Assembly: GCF_012726235.1 (NCBI RefSeq)
Contig: NZ_JAASAH010000019.1
Span: 1 to 64,000 of the forward strand
From: Streptomyces sp. HNM0574
GTDB lineage: Bacteria; Actinomycetota; Actinomycetes; Streptomycetales; Streptomycetaceae
Length of the DNA: 64,000 nt
Direction of reading: 5' to 3'
The position numbers and the translations under genes are program-made. Numbering within the stretch: position 1 is the stretch's first letter; the number at the start of each line of letters is the position of its first letter. The notes beneath the pieces were generated by a model. The model saw only the letters and a list, made by a program, of their open reading frames with translations. It was not told where the DNA came from and made no database searches. Shown here one piece after another: positions 26,336 to 35,255 of this stretch.

Positions 26336-26745
26336 TCGGCGGCGGTGGCCGTCGGCTGCTCGCCGTAGAACGGGCGGACCTCCAGCCATTCGTGGATCGG
26401 CTCGCCCCCGGCGCCCGGGGCGGCGGACAGCTCACCGGCGAGTTCGAGGGCGCGGTCGTAGGTCTCGACGTCGATCACCATCCAGCCGGCGATGAGGTCC
26501 TTGGTCTCCGCGAACGGGCCGTCGGTGACGGGCGGCCGCCCCTCGCCGTCGTACCGGACGAAGGTGCCCTCCGGGGAGAGCGCCTGGCTGTCGACGAACT
26601 CGCCGGTGTCCTCCAGCCGGGCGGCGAAGTCCCGCATGTACTGCACGTGGGCCGTGACCTCCTCCGGCTTCCACTGGTCCATCGGCACGTCGTTGACCGA
26701 GGCCGGCGCGCCCCGGTAGTGCTTCAGCAGCAGGTACTTGGCCAT
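26332..26745 (-). CDS. DGPF/YCII-domain protein, partner of the ECF42 sigma factor
   Basis: A 137-aa dimeric alpha/beta-barrel protein. It carries the diagnostic VTDGPFAETKD motif (around residues 80-90) and starts MAKYLLLKHYRG. DGPF proteins belong to the YCII family and are the usual first genes of ECF42 operons and targets of the sigma factor; their chemistry is unknown, though some may act on antibiotics. ATG 26745 follows AAGGAGA. The open frame extends far upstream but with non-coding composition. Confidence 0.92.
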
Positions 26746-27184
26746 GATCTTTCTCCTTGGTGAGGTGCGGCCGGTGCGGCCGCGTTCGCTCCGGGGACGG
26801 AGCCGCACCCGACGTCTCGACATCCCCGGGGGAGATTTTTCCGGGGGATTTCTCCTGGGGGTGGCTTCCGCAGGGGCGGGGCGTGTCAGCGGGGCCGGTT
26901 CCTTCGCGTGGCGGTCACGTGCGGGGGGGGGAGTCCGCCGTACGGGGCGGTGGTGTCCGTGCTCAGGGTCCGGTCGGCGGCGCTCCTCACGCGCGTGCGG
27001 GCTGACCACCACGGGACCGGGCCCGCCGGTGACGTGCCACGCGGCGACGACGTGCGCCGGCAGTCGAGCGGGGGCTCTTCGGGTGACCTCCTCTCCGTCC
27101 GGGAAAGGTACCGGCACCGGTACGGATGGTGGCCGGTTTCCGGGGAGGCGGTGAACTGTCCGCTGTTGGGGCTAAGTTGGCCGG
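26746..27184. other. 439-bp divergent intergenic region
   Basis: No gene seen. It contains the ECF42-type promoter (26796-26822) on the minus strand and an unexplained C/G-T-rich patch near 26825-26860 (CCGGGGGAGATTTTTCCGGG, then another GGGGGATTTCTCCTGGGGG-like unit) that could form a hairpin. Confidence 0.45.
26796..26822 (-). promoter_or_regulatory. ECF42-type promoter
   Basis: On the minus strand TGTCGA (26822-26817) is followed after 17 bp by CGTC (26799-26796). TGTCGA with a C-G-A/T-C -10 box is the reported ECF42 promoter form. It lies about 50 bp before the DGPF start codon. Confidence 0.7.
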
Positions 27185-27535
27185 ATGGCTGACGTACTGG
27201 TCATCGGTTACGACCCCGCGGCGATCCCCGGCGCGGACGGGGACGCGCTGCGGGCGGCGCTGGACACCGAGCTGGCCCGGTTCGGGGAGCACGGGATCGA
27301 CGCGGACGCCGCGCTGGTCGTCCACGACGGGTCGGCGGGGGCGGTGCTCGCCGGGGCGCTGACCGAACGGGCCTGGCGGGTGGTGGTCATCGGCGGCGGC
27401 ATCCGCAAGGACGAGGGGCTGCTGCCGCTGTTCGAGCAGACGGTGAACCTGGTCCGCCGCCACGCCCCGCAGGCCGCGATCGCGTTCAACTCCCGTATCG
27501 GCGACAGCGTCGAGGCGGCGCTGCGGTGGCTGTGA
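27185..27535 (+). CDS. conserved hypothetical cytoplasmic protein
   Basis: A 116-aa protein with a compact alternating beta/alpha pattern (ADVLVIGYDP, ALVVHDGSAGAVL, WRVVVIGGGIRKDEGLL, AIAFNSRIGDSVEAAL). It resembles small Rossmann-like response proteins but has no catalytic motif I can name. It is a single gene with normal Streptomyces codon use. Confidence 0.65.
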   Translation: MADVLVIGYDPAAIPGADGDALRAALDTELARFGEHGIDADAALVVHDGSAGAVLAGALTERAWRVVVIGGGIRKDEGLLPLFEQTVNLVRRHAPQAAIAFNSRIGDSVEAALRWL

Positions 27536-27665
27536 CGGAGTGCGCGCGGCGCTGATCCCGGGAAACCCTGCGCCGGCCGCGGGGCACGTGCGAGGCTCGG
27601 CGGGACGTGCGTGAACCGGGCCCGCGCCGCCGGGCGTCCGGGCCGTCCGTCCCCTGGAGGCCCGT

Positions 27666-29384
27666 GTGCCCGCGATACCGGTCAGCGAGGTCGATCTCTA
27701 CACGCCCGCCGCGCGGGCCGACCCGTACGCGCTCTACGCGGAGCTGCGGGCGCTCGGCCCCGTGGTGCACCTCCCCCGGTACGACCTGTACGCGCTCCCC
27801 CGCTACCGGGACGTACGCGCCGCGCTCATGGACTGGCGGACGTTCTCCTCGGCGCGCGGCGTGTTCGTCGATCCGGGGATGAACGCGCGGCTGGCGGGGA
27901 TCACGCTGTGCAGCGACCCGCCCGAGCACACCGCGATGCGCGCGGTACTGGGCCGTCCGCTGCGTCAGGACCGGATGCGGGAGATCGTCCCGGTGATCGA
28001 GGCGGAGGCGGAGCGGATCGTCGCCGAACTGCTCGGCCGGGGCCGGTTCGACGCCGCGACGGAGCTGGCCGCGCGGCTGCCGATGGCCGTGGTCTCCGAC
28101 CTCGTGGGCCTGCCCGCCCGGGGGCGCGCGCGGATGCTGGAGTGGGCGGCGGCCATGTGGGACATGCAGGGCCCGGCCGACGGGCGTTTCGCGCGGGCGG
28201 CGCCCGTGGTCGATGAGTTCATGGACTTCGTCGCGCAGGAGGCGGTGCCCGGGCGGATCGCGCCGGACGGCTGGGCGGCGCACCTCCACCGGGCGGCGGA
28301 CCGCGGCGAGTTGCCGCGCGAGAAGTGCCCCGCGCTGATGCTCGACTACGTGACGCCGAGCCTGGACACCACGATCCTCGCGATCACCGGCACGATCGCG
28401 CTCTTCGCCGAACACCCGGACCAGTGGGACCTGTTGCGGGCCGACCGTTCACTGATCCCGCACGCGATCAACGAGTCGCTGCGCCTGGAGTCCCCCGTCC
28501 CGCAGTTCAGCCGGGTCCTCACGGAGGACCACGCGATCGGCGGGGCCGCCCTCCTCTCGGGCAGCCGGGTGGCGCTGCTCTACGGTTCGGCCAACCGCGA
28601 CGAGCGCCACTACCCCGACCCGGAACGCTTCGACATCACCCGCCGCCCCTCGGACCACCTGGCCTTCGGCCGCGGCGAGCACGTGTGCGTCGGCATGCAC
28701 CTGGCCCGCCTGGAGCTGAGCGCCCTGCTGCACCGGCTGGCCGACCGGGTACGCCGCTTCGAGACCGTCTCCGCCGCCCCGCTGGTCAACAACGGGCTGC
28801 GCGGCCTGGCCCATTTGGAGGTCGTGGTGCACACGGATTCGCCGGCGCAGGCTCCGCGTGCGAACGCGAGGCGTCCGCAAGGGAGTGGGACGAAGGAGGC
28901 GGGGGATGCCCGGGTGATCGTCAGAGCTGCGCGGGAGCGGGACGTCCCCGGCCTTCTCCGCCTGGCGGCCGAGGTCGAGGAGTGGTTCGGGCCGATGGTG
29001 GAGAATCCGGGGTTCCGGGAGGCCGTGGCCCGGCACGTCCGCAGGTCCACCGCGCTGGTCGCCGTGTCGGGTCCGCACGTCCTCGGCGGGCTGCTGTCCG
29101 GCGGCCGGGCGCCGGTGCACCGTGTCCACTGGCTCGTCGTCGCGGAGCGGGAGCGCGGGAAGGGTGTGGGGCGGGCGCTGATGGCGGAGGCGGACCGGCG
29201 GTTCGCGCGCGGGGCGGACGCCGTCGAAACCGTCGAGGTGGTCACCTTCGGCGCCGACCATCCGGGGGCGGTCACCAGCGGTGCGCGGGTCTTCTACGAG
29301 CGGCTCGGGTTCCTGCCGGGCGAGGCCGCGGAGCCGGGCCCGGAGGGCGGTTCGCGTCAGGTCTACCGGCGGTCCCTCGGCTGA
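27666..29384 (+). CDS. cytochrome P450 fused in frame to a GNAT acetyltransferase domain
   Basis: A 572-aa single frame. Residues 1-395 are a class I bacterial P450: I-helix LDYVTPSLDTTILAITG with the Asp-Thr pair, K-helix ExxR (ESLRLE), and heme loop FGRGEHVCVGMHLARLE with the Cys ligand. A ~25-residue polar linker (SPAQAPRANARR...) joins it to a GNAT domain (about 417-572): VIVRAARERDVPGLLRLA, acetyl-CoA loop ERERGKGVGRALM, and a final GARVFYERLGFLPG. GTG 27666 follows GGAGG. An internal GTG at 28914, in frame and 15 bp after AAGGAGG, could give a separate GNAT, so the product may be one fused protein, two proteins, or both. No redox partner is adjacent. Confidence 0.85.
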   Translation: MPAIPVSEVDLYTPAARADPYALYAELRALGPVVHLPRYDLYALPRYRDVRAALMDWRTFSSARGVFVDPGMNARLAGITLCSDPPEHTAMRAVLGRPLRQDRMREIVPVIEAEAERIVAELLGRGRFDAATELAARLPMAVVSDLVGLPARGRARMLEWAAAMWDMQGPADGRFARAAPVVDEFMDFVAQEAVPGRIAPDGWAAHLHRAADRGELPREKCPALMLDYVTPSLDTTILAITGTIALFAEHPDQWDLLRADRSLIPHAINESLRLESPVPQFSRVLTEDHAIGGAALLSGSRVALLYGSANRDERHYPDPERFDITRRPSDHLAFGRGEHVCVGMHLARLELSALLHRLADRVRRFETVSAAPLVNNGLRGLAHLEVVVHTDSPAQAPRANARRPQGSGTKEAGDARVIVRAARERDVPGLLRLAAEVEEWFGPMVENPGFREAVARHVRRSTALVAVSGPHVLGGLLSGGRAPVHRVHWLVVAERERGKGVGRALMAEADRRFARGADAVETVEVVTFGADHPGAVTSGARVFYERLGFLPGEAAEPGPEGGSRQVYRRSLG

Positions 29385-29396
29385 GGGCCCGGCGCT

Positions 29397-29939
29397 TCAG
29401 TCCTCCTCCGCCTCCGCGCCGGAGAGTGCCTCGGCGATCATGCGGGTGGCGAACTCGGGGTCGTCGGTGATCCGGTTGACGTGGTCGGCGAGGAGGAAGG
29501 CGGTGACCTCCAGGGGTGTCATCTCGGTCTCCGTCCAGTAACCGTACTGTTTACGCCACAGGTTGGGGCTGAGGCCGGTTCCGGCGGCGATGAGCAGGCC
29601 GGCCATGGTGGGGATGGCCTCGGGCGAGACGCTCTTGGGCATCATCCGCATCGTGGCGACGAGGGTGGGCACGACGTACTCGATGACGTCCTTGTCGTGG
29701 TCCTCGTACGCGGCGCGCAGCCACTGCATGTACATGTAGATGAGCGTGCAGGCGCCGTCCAGCAGGTCCTCGAACCCGCCCGCGCTCACCGAGGCGGCGA
29801 ACTGGTCGGTCAGCGCCTGCTGTTCGGCATCGCTCAGCCGCTTCTCCGCGCTGATCTCCTTGAGCCGCGAGTCGACCATCATGAGCGCCGCCCCCACATC
29901 ACCGGCCGGCGCGTGCACGGGATCGCAGGGCGATGACAC
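29397..29939 (-). CDS. hypothetical helical protein
   Basis: A 180-aa, mostly helical soluble protein (TLIYMYMQWLRAAYEDHDKDVIEYVVPTL in part; ending LSGAEAEED). No known domain identified. GTG 29939 follows GAGGAGG, which fixes the start; longer frames upstream have poor composition. It converges with the P450-GNAT gene (12-bp gap). Confidence 0.65.
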   Translation of the reverse strand: MSSPCDPVHAPAGDVGAALMMVDSRLKEISAEKRLSDAEQQALTDQFAASVSAGGFEDLLDGACTLIYMYMQWLRAAYEDHDKDVIEYVVPTLVATMRMMPKSVSPEAIPTMAGLLIAAGTGLSPNLWRKQYGYWTETEMTPLEVTAFLLADHVNRITDDPEFATRMIAEALSGAEAEED

Positions 29940-30194
29940 AAACTCCTCCTCGGTCGACGTTCCGCAGCGCAACGTGCCCGCACAGTAACCCACCGCCCGG
30001 ACACAGATATGACGAATCCCGCGAAAAGATCGCGGGAGAGCGTACGGGGCCCGCCGAGCGTCAACTCCGGCTCTGGCCGCGGAATCCGTGACGGCAGGAC
30101 CTTTGTCCTGGCCCCAACCGGGCTGCGGTGCGGGTACGTTGCCCCCATCATCGCGCATCAGCGGATCCGCTCCGCTCGTCACCACTCGGGAGAG

Positions 30195-31307
30195 ATGTCC
30201 GTGCGACCCGCCCCGTCCTTCGTCCGCTCCTTACGGGAGAGCCTGCGACGCTCCGCCCGCAGGCGCAACGGCCCCCCGCCGCCTTCGGCTCCACCGGCCG
30301 TCCCACCGGGTCCGCCACGCGAGCGCAGCGCCTTCGATGCCGCGTGGGACGACTACGTCCCCGAGGCACGGGATCTGCCACGCAGGGCGAAGGTGAGGGT
30401 CACCGCTTGGCGCGTGGCCATGGCCGTGGTCGTCCTCGTCGCCGCGGCGTTCGTCACCCAGCGCCTCGACCTGTGGCACACGGAGAGCGCCAAGCGCGCG
30501 GAAGACGTCGCGGAGAAGGCGATCGACGCGGAGGAGGCGCCGTTCACCGCCCATGTCAGCCGCTTCCGGGAGGACACCTCCATGGTGCAGGCGGGCAGGT
30601 ACGTGCTGGACCGGCCGCTCACCGCCGCCGAGCGGCAGAAGGCCGCCTCGTTCGCCATCGACACCACCGAGATGGACACCTTCCTGCGGTCGATCGGCGC
30701 CCGGCGCCTGGGCGACCCCAGCAAGATCCCGCACAACGTCGACACCCCGCCGTACGCGGACGCGTCGTCCTTCAATCTGCAGCTGCACAGCTCCCGCAAG
30801 TCGACCCTGACGATCACCGACCTGCGTGCCAAGGTGCTGCGCTGCAATCCGTCCCGCGCCCGCGCGGTCTTCGAGCGCCACCCCGAGGGCGAGGCGGCCT
30901 ATACCGGCGTCCTCTACGACCTGACCAAGGAAGGCTCCGCGGCCGTCACGACACAGGCGACCGGCAGGGAGACCGAGGAACTGGGGCAGCCGTTCTTCCG
31001 GAACAACGTGATCAACCTCGGCGGCGGGGAGGAGCCGGCGAACCTGCGGGTGGAGAGCCTGACCAGCGGCCGTTCCTGCGCGTGGGAGCTGCTCGCCACC
31101 TACTCGGACGAGACGGGCACGCACACCCGCGCCATCCGGGACAGCGGGAAACCGTTCTTCACCGAAGCCGCGCCCGTGAGCCCCGACCAGTACTGGGTCG
31201 CGGCGATGACCGACACCGAGGACGGCGAGTGGGCCGATTGCGCGACCGGCAAGCCGTCCTCGGATGTCGTGAAGTACACCTGCGAAGGCTCCAGGCGACA
31301 GAACTAG
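30195..31307 (+). CDS. single-pass membrane protein of unknown function
   Basis: A 370-aa protein. The first ~75 residues are basic and proline-rich (cytoplasmic); one membrane helix follows (WRVAMAVVVLVAAAFV, about 77-92); the remaining ~275 residues face outside and contain few cysteines (LRCNPSR, GRSCAWEL, EWADCATG, KYTCEGS), likely paired in disulfides. No enzyme motif. ATG 30195 with GGGAGAG just upstream. It ends before a strong two-way terminator shared with the convergent secreted-protein gene. Confidence 0.65.
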   Translation: MSVRPAPSFVRSLRESLRRSARRRNGPPPPSAPPAVPPGPPRERSAFDAAWDDYVPEARDLPRRAKVRVTAWRVAMAVVVLVAAAFVTQRLDLWHTESAKRAEDVAEKAIDAEEAPFTAHVSRFREDTSMVQAGRYVLDRPLTAAERQKAASFAIDTTEMDTFLRSIGARRLGDPSKIPHNVDTPPYADASSFNLQLHSSRKSTLTITDLRAKVLRCNPSRARAVFERHPEGEAAYTGVLYDLTKEGSAAVTTQATGRETEELGQPFFRNNVINLGGGEEPANLRVESLTSGRSCAWELLATYSDETGTHTRAIRDSGKPFFTEAAPVSPDQYWVAAMTDTEDGEWADCATGKPSSDVVKYTCEGSRRQN

Positions 31308-31367
31308 CCCCCCGCGCCAGGGGCCTGCCGACGGCCCGCCGGAGGTGAACGGAGCTTGCTCCGCCGC

Positions 31368-31404
31368 CGCGGGAGCGGCCCGGTTCCCCCGGGCCGCTCC
31401 CGCG
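31368..31404. terminator. bidirectional terminator between convergent genes
   Basis: Arms 31368-31383 and 31389-31404 (16 bp, perfect) with loop TTCCC, between stops at 31307 and 31411. Confidence 0.85.
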
Positions 31405-31410
31405 CCCCGC

Positions 31411-31812
31411 TCAGCCCCGGTACTCCCAGTGCTGCATGACGGCGACCTTGGGCATCCAGCAGGTGGCGGTGGAGGTCTGGCGGTGGTTGACCCATTCGCC
31501 GGTGGTGCGGGTGCCGCTGCCGGTCTTGGGGTCCTCGCAGCTGACGACGGCGCGGTACTGCTTGGGCGAGTCGACGTCGCAGCGGTAGTTCACGGCCGTC
31601 CAGATGCCGCGGTAGTCGCTCCAGATGCGGCAGCCCGGCGGGACGCCCTTCGTCTGGACGCCGCCCTCGTCCGCGAAGGAGACGGCCGGGCGGGTGGGCT
31701 GGGCCGACTGCGGCGTCGCGCCCGCCGGTGCGGCCGTCGCGCCGAGGGCGCCGGCGGCGGCCAGCAGGGTGAGGGCGGTGGTGGTCGCCTTGCGGCGGAT
31801 ACCGAGGGTCAT
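31411..31812 (-). CDS. small secreted protein
   Basis: A 133-aa exported protein. A signal peptide is clear (MTLGIRRKATTTALTLLAAAGALGATAAPAGA, residues 1-32). The ~100-aa mature part has four cysteines (PPGCRIW, NYRCDVD, VSCEDP, ATCWMP), suggesting two disulfides, and is rich in Trp/Tyr. No family recognised. ATG 31812 follows GGGGAG. It is divergent from the glycosidase gene at 32013 and is also secreted. Confidence 0.75.
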   Translation of the reverse strand: MTLGIRRKATTTALTLLAAAGALGATAAPAGATPQSAQPTRPAVSFADEGGVQTKGVPPGCRIWSDYRGIWTAVNYRCDVDSPKQYRAVVSCEDPKTGSGTRTTGEWVNHRQTSTATCWMPKVAVMQHWEYRG

Positions 31813-32012
31813 GCGGTGCTCCCCGTGGATCGGTGTTCGTCTTCTGACGCCCCCTACACGTGCGCCGCGATCGTCCGTATGACCCACCGGAAGGTGATCT
31901 GGCCCACAGTGGCGGTCAGTTGGCCGGGAAGTCGTCCGGAAGCGTTCTTGATGGGGCGTCAGGTTGCTGGTGTGATCCCGGGGCCGGGACATCGTCGTGC
32001 GGAGGTCTGCCC

Positions 32013-33431
32013 GTGTACCGACGTCTGCTCGCTGGGATCGTGACGCTCGTGTGCTGCGCCGTGGTCGGCGCGGGAGGGGGCCCCGCCACGGCCGCCGGGA
32101 AGGCGGACACCGGCGGGCCGCCGTCGCCGCCGCGGCTGACCGACGAGCGCGGACGCGTGCTCACGCTGCGCGGGTGGAACGTCGAGGACAAGACGCACCG
32201 GGGCGAGGAGGCGCTGTCCGCCATCACCGAGCGGCACTTCCGGGACCTGCGGGAGCGGGGCTTCAACTTCGCCCGGCTGCTGGTCTTCTGGGACGATCTG
32301 GAGCCCCGGCCCGGCCGGTACAGCGAGGACTACCTGGCGAAGATCGAGCGCATCCTGGACTGGGCCGAGCGGCACCGTATCCATGTCCTGATCGACGCCC
32401 ACCAGGACGTGTTCGGCCCGGCGTTCGGGCACCGCGGCATCCCGGAGTGGGCCACCAGGACCGACGGTCTGCCCTTCGAGCCGCACCCGGACGACTGGTT
32501 CGCCGAGTACTTCGAGCCGGCCGTGCAGCGCGCGTTCACCCACCTGTACGAGGACGCCGATCTCCAGCGGGCCCAGGCACGGATGTGGCGGGTGCTGGCG
32601 GAGCGGTTCGCCGCGCATCCGGCCGTGCTCGGCTACGACCTGATCAACGAGCCGATGGGCGAGCTCCGGGCCGGTGAGGACATCCCCACCGCGGCCCGCC
32701 GGATCGAGGCCGAGCAGCTCACCGGCATGTACAACCGCCTGGCGGACGCGGTCCGTTCCGTCGACCAGGAGAACTGGATCTTCTTCGAGCCGACCCCGGT
32801 CGTGGGCGAGGGCGTGCCCACGGGCCTGGGCCGCGTCGACGACCCGAAGGCGGTCTACGCCCCGCACTTCTACAGCACCGCGATGGAGGCGGGCGCCGAC
32901 TACGACCCGTCGGCCGGCTGGATCGAGGCGTACGAGGCGGCGGTGCGCGTCTATCCCGAGCGGTACGGCGTGCCGGTGGTGGTCGGCGAGTGGGGGCCGC
33001 TGAACAGCGGCCTGCCGAACATGGGCCGCTTCTACCGGGACGCGCTCGCCTCGCTCGGCCGGTACAGCTCGGGCTGGGCGGGCTACGTCTGGTGCTACGG
33101 GGGCGGCTACTGCGCCGTCGACGAGCAGGGCCGCTTCCGCCCCAACAAGGAGCGGACGGCCGCCCCGTACGCCCCGGCGGTGGCGGGCGCGGTCACCGAG
33201 GACGTGTACGACCCGGACGCCGGGACGTACCGGCTGACGTACCGGGCGGGGCACGGCGTCACCGAGCTGCGGGTCCCGCCCCGTCCCGGCGGGTGGCGGG
33301 TGCGGGTGACGGGTCCCGGCTGGACGGCGACGCCCGGGCTCCCCTCGGACCGGGCGGCGACGGCCCGGGTGCACGCCCGTCCGGGCGCGACGGTGACGGT
33401 CACCGTGACGCCGGGGCACGGCTCCGGCTGA
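32013..33431 (+). CDS. secreted GH5 endoglycoceramidase-like glycosidase
   Basis: A 472-aa exported enzyme. A signal peptide covers about residues 1-28. The GH5 barrel shows GWNVEDKTH, FARLLVFWDDLEPRPG, VLIDAHQDVFG, the acid/base Glu in YDLINEPMG and the nucleophile Glu in VVVGEWGPL. The HQDVFG and WNVEDK-type motifs point to the endoglycosylceramidase branch, which cuts the whole glycan off glycosphingolipids. A ~90-aa beta-rich C-terminal domain follows (ends TVTVTPGHGSG). GTG 32013 follows GGAGGT. The substrate in soil could be fungal or plant glycolipid. Confidence 0.85.
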   Translation: MYRRLLAGIVTLVCCAVVGAGGGPATAAGKADTGGPPSPPRLTDERGRVLTLRGWNVEDKTHRGEEALSAITERHFRDLRERGFNFARLLVFWDDLEPRPGRYSEDYLAKIERILDWAERHRIHVLIDAHQDVFGPAFGHRGIPEWATRTDGLPFEPHPDDWFAEYFEPAVQRAFTHLYEDADLQRAQARMWRVLAERFAAHPAVLGYDLINEPMGELRAGEDIPTAARRIEAEQLTGMYNRLADAVRSVDQENWIFFEPTPVVGEGVPTGLGRVDDPKAVYAPHFYSTAMEAGADYDPSAGWIEAYEAAVRVYPERYGVPVVVGEWGPLNSGLPNMGRFYRDALASLGRYSSGWAGYVWCYGGGYCAVDEQGRFRPNKERTAAPYAPAVAGAVTEDVYDPDAGTYRLTYRAGHGVTELRVPPRPGGWRVRVTGPGWTATPGLPSDRAATARVHARPGATVTVTVTPGHGSG

Positions 33432-33547
33432 GCGCGGGTGTCCCCCCGTCCCCCGGGATCGTTCTCCGCGTGGGGAGGGCGGAGTTTCCGTGCGTACCGT
33501 GCGCCCCTCCCCCGCCGCCCGACCGACCGTTCCCGCTGGAGAGACGG

Positions 33548-35212
33548 ATGGACTACTACGACCTCGGCACCCACTCCCGTCCCGTCACGACTTCCTCGGC
33601 GTCCGCGCAGCTGTGGTTCGACCGTGGCCTGATCTGGGCGTACGCCTTCCACCACGAGGAGGCTCTCGCCTGCTTCGAGGCGGCCGCCGAGGCGGACCCG
33701 GAGTGTGCGATGGCGTACTGGGGCATCGCCTTCGTGCTCGGCCCGAACTACAACAAGCCCTGGGAGGCGTTCGACGAGGAGGACCTGTCCCGTTCCGTCG
33801 GCCGCGCCCACCGGGAGGCCGAGCGCGCGCACGCGAAGGCCGCGGCCGCCACCCCCGTCGAGCGGGCCCTGATCCGGGCGCTGCGGAGCCGGTACCCGCG
33901 GGCGGAGCCGGACGGGGACTGCGCGGCCTGGAGCGTGGCCTACGCGGACGCCATGCGCGCGGTGCACGACCTCGCCCCCGACGACCCGGACGTGGCCACG
34001 CTGCACGCGGACGCGCAGATGAACCTCACGCCGTGGCAACTGTGGGACCAGCGCACCGGGTTGCCCGCCGAGGGCGCGCGCACGCCGGAGGCGAGGGCCG
34101 TACTGGAGCGGGCGATGGACTCGGGGCCGGGCGCGCACCATCCGGGCGTGCTGCACCTGTACATCCACCTGATGGAGATGTCCCCGACGCCCGAGGCCGC
34201 GCTGACGGCCGGGGACCGGCTGCGCGATCTGGTGCCGGACGCGGGCCATCTGCAGCACATGCCGACGCATCTGGAGGTGCTGTGCGGGGACTACCGGCGG
34301 GTGGTCTCGGACAACTCGCGGGCGATCGCCGCCGACGAGAAGTTCCACGCGCGGGCCGGGGCGATGAATTTCTACACCCTGTACCGCTCGCACAACTACC
34401 ACTTCAAGATCTACGGCGCGATGTTCCTCGGCCGGTCGGCCACCGCGCTGGAGACCGTCGAACAGCTCGAAGCCTCCATTCCGGAGGAGCTGTTGCGGTG
34501 GGGCAGTCCGCCGATGGCCGACTGGCTGGAGAGCTTTCTCGGCATGCGCGTCCACGTGCTGATCCGCTTCGGCCGCTGGGACGACCTGCTCCGCCTGCCG
34601 CAGCCGGCCGACCCGGAGCTGTACCGCGTGACCACGGCGATGCGGCACTACGGGCGCGGCGTCGCGCTCGCGGCCACCGGGCGGACCGGCGAGGCCGCCG
34701 CCGAGCGGGAGCTGTTCCGCGCGGCCGTCGCCCGGGTGCCGGCGACCCGCATGCTGTTCAACAACACCTGCGCCGACATCCTGGCCGTCGCCTCCGCCAT
34801 GCTGGACGGCGAACTGGCGTACCGGGAGGGCGACTTCGACACCGCCTTCGCCGCCCTGGAGCGCTCGATCGCACTGGACGACGGCCTGCCGTACGACGAG
34901 CCGTGGGGCTGGATGCAGCCCACCCGCCACGCCTACGGCGCCCTGCTGCTGGAGCGGGGCCGCGTCGCCGAGGCGGAGGCCGTGTACCGGGCCGACCTGG
35001 GCCTGGACGACACGCTGCCGCGCGCCTGCCAGCACCCCGCGAACGTCTGGTCGCTGCACGGGTTCCACGAGTGCCTGGTGCGCCTGGGCAAGGACGCGGA
35101 GGCCCGGATCGTGGCGCAGCAGCTGCAGTTCGCGGCCGCCCTGGCGGACGTCCCCGTCCGGGCGTCCTGTTTCTGCCGCCTGGAAACGGACGGCGGGAAG
35201 GGCTGCTGCTGA
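33548..35212 (+). CDS. tetratricopeptide-repeat protein
   Basis: A 554-aa soluble protein built of TPR-like helix pairs, for example WFDRGLIWAYAFHHEEALACFEAAAEADPECAMAYWGIAF in the first unit, and several later (TAFAALERSIALDD; YGALLLERGRVAEAEAVYRADLGL). It contains the YxWGxxxxxGPNYN segment seen in a widespread bacterial TPR family of unknown function. The C-terminus is unusual, ending GGKGCC. ATG 33548 follows GGAGAG. It may be co-transcribed with the glycosidase 116 bp upstream, but no functional link is known. Confidence 0.8.
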   Translation: MDYYDLGTHSRPVTTSSASAQLWFDRGLIWAYAFHHEEALACFEAAAEADPECAMAYWGIAFVLGPNYNKPWEAFDEEDLSRSVGRAHREAERAHAKAAAATPVERALIRALRSRYPRAEPDGDCAAWSVAYADAMRAVHDLAPDDPDVATLHADAQMNLTPWQLWDQRTGLPAEGARTPEARAVLERAMDSGPGAHHPGVLHLYIHLMEMSPTPEAALTAGDRLRDLVPDAGHLQHMPTHLEVLCGDYRRVVSDNSRAIAADEKFHARAGAMNFYTLYRSHNYHFKIYGAMFLGRSATALETVEQLEASIPEELLRWGSPPMADWLESFLGMRVHVLIRFGRWDDLLRLPQPADPELYRVTTAMRHYGRGVALAATGRTGEAAAERELFRAAVARVPATRMLFNNTCADILAVASAMLDGELAYREGDFDTAFAALERSIALDDGLPYDEPWGWMQPTRHAYGALLLERGRVAEAEAVYRADLGLDDTLPRACQHPANVWSLHGFHECLVRLGKDAEARIVAQQLQFAAALADVPVRASCFCRLETDGGKGCC

Positions 35213-35218
35213 ACGTCA

Positions 35219-35249
35219 TTGACCTCAGGTGCTCCTGAGGTTCTACGTT
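35219..35249 (+). promoter_or_regulatory. SoxR/MerR-type promoter of the MFS gene
   Basis: TTGACC (-35, 35219-35224), 19-bp spacer, TACGTT (-10, 35244-35249). The spacer holds a perfect inverted repeat, CCTCAGG-TGCT-CCTGAGG (35223-35240). It matches the SoxR-box form CCTCAAGT...ACTTGAGG at 13 of 18 bases. The expected transcription start is at or next to ATG 35256, so the mRNA is probably leaderless. Confidence 0.75.
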
Positions 35250-35255
35250 CGGCGC

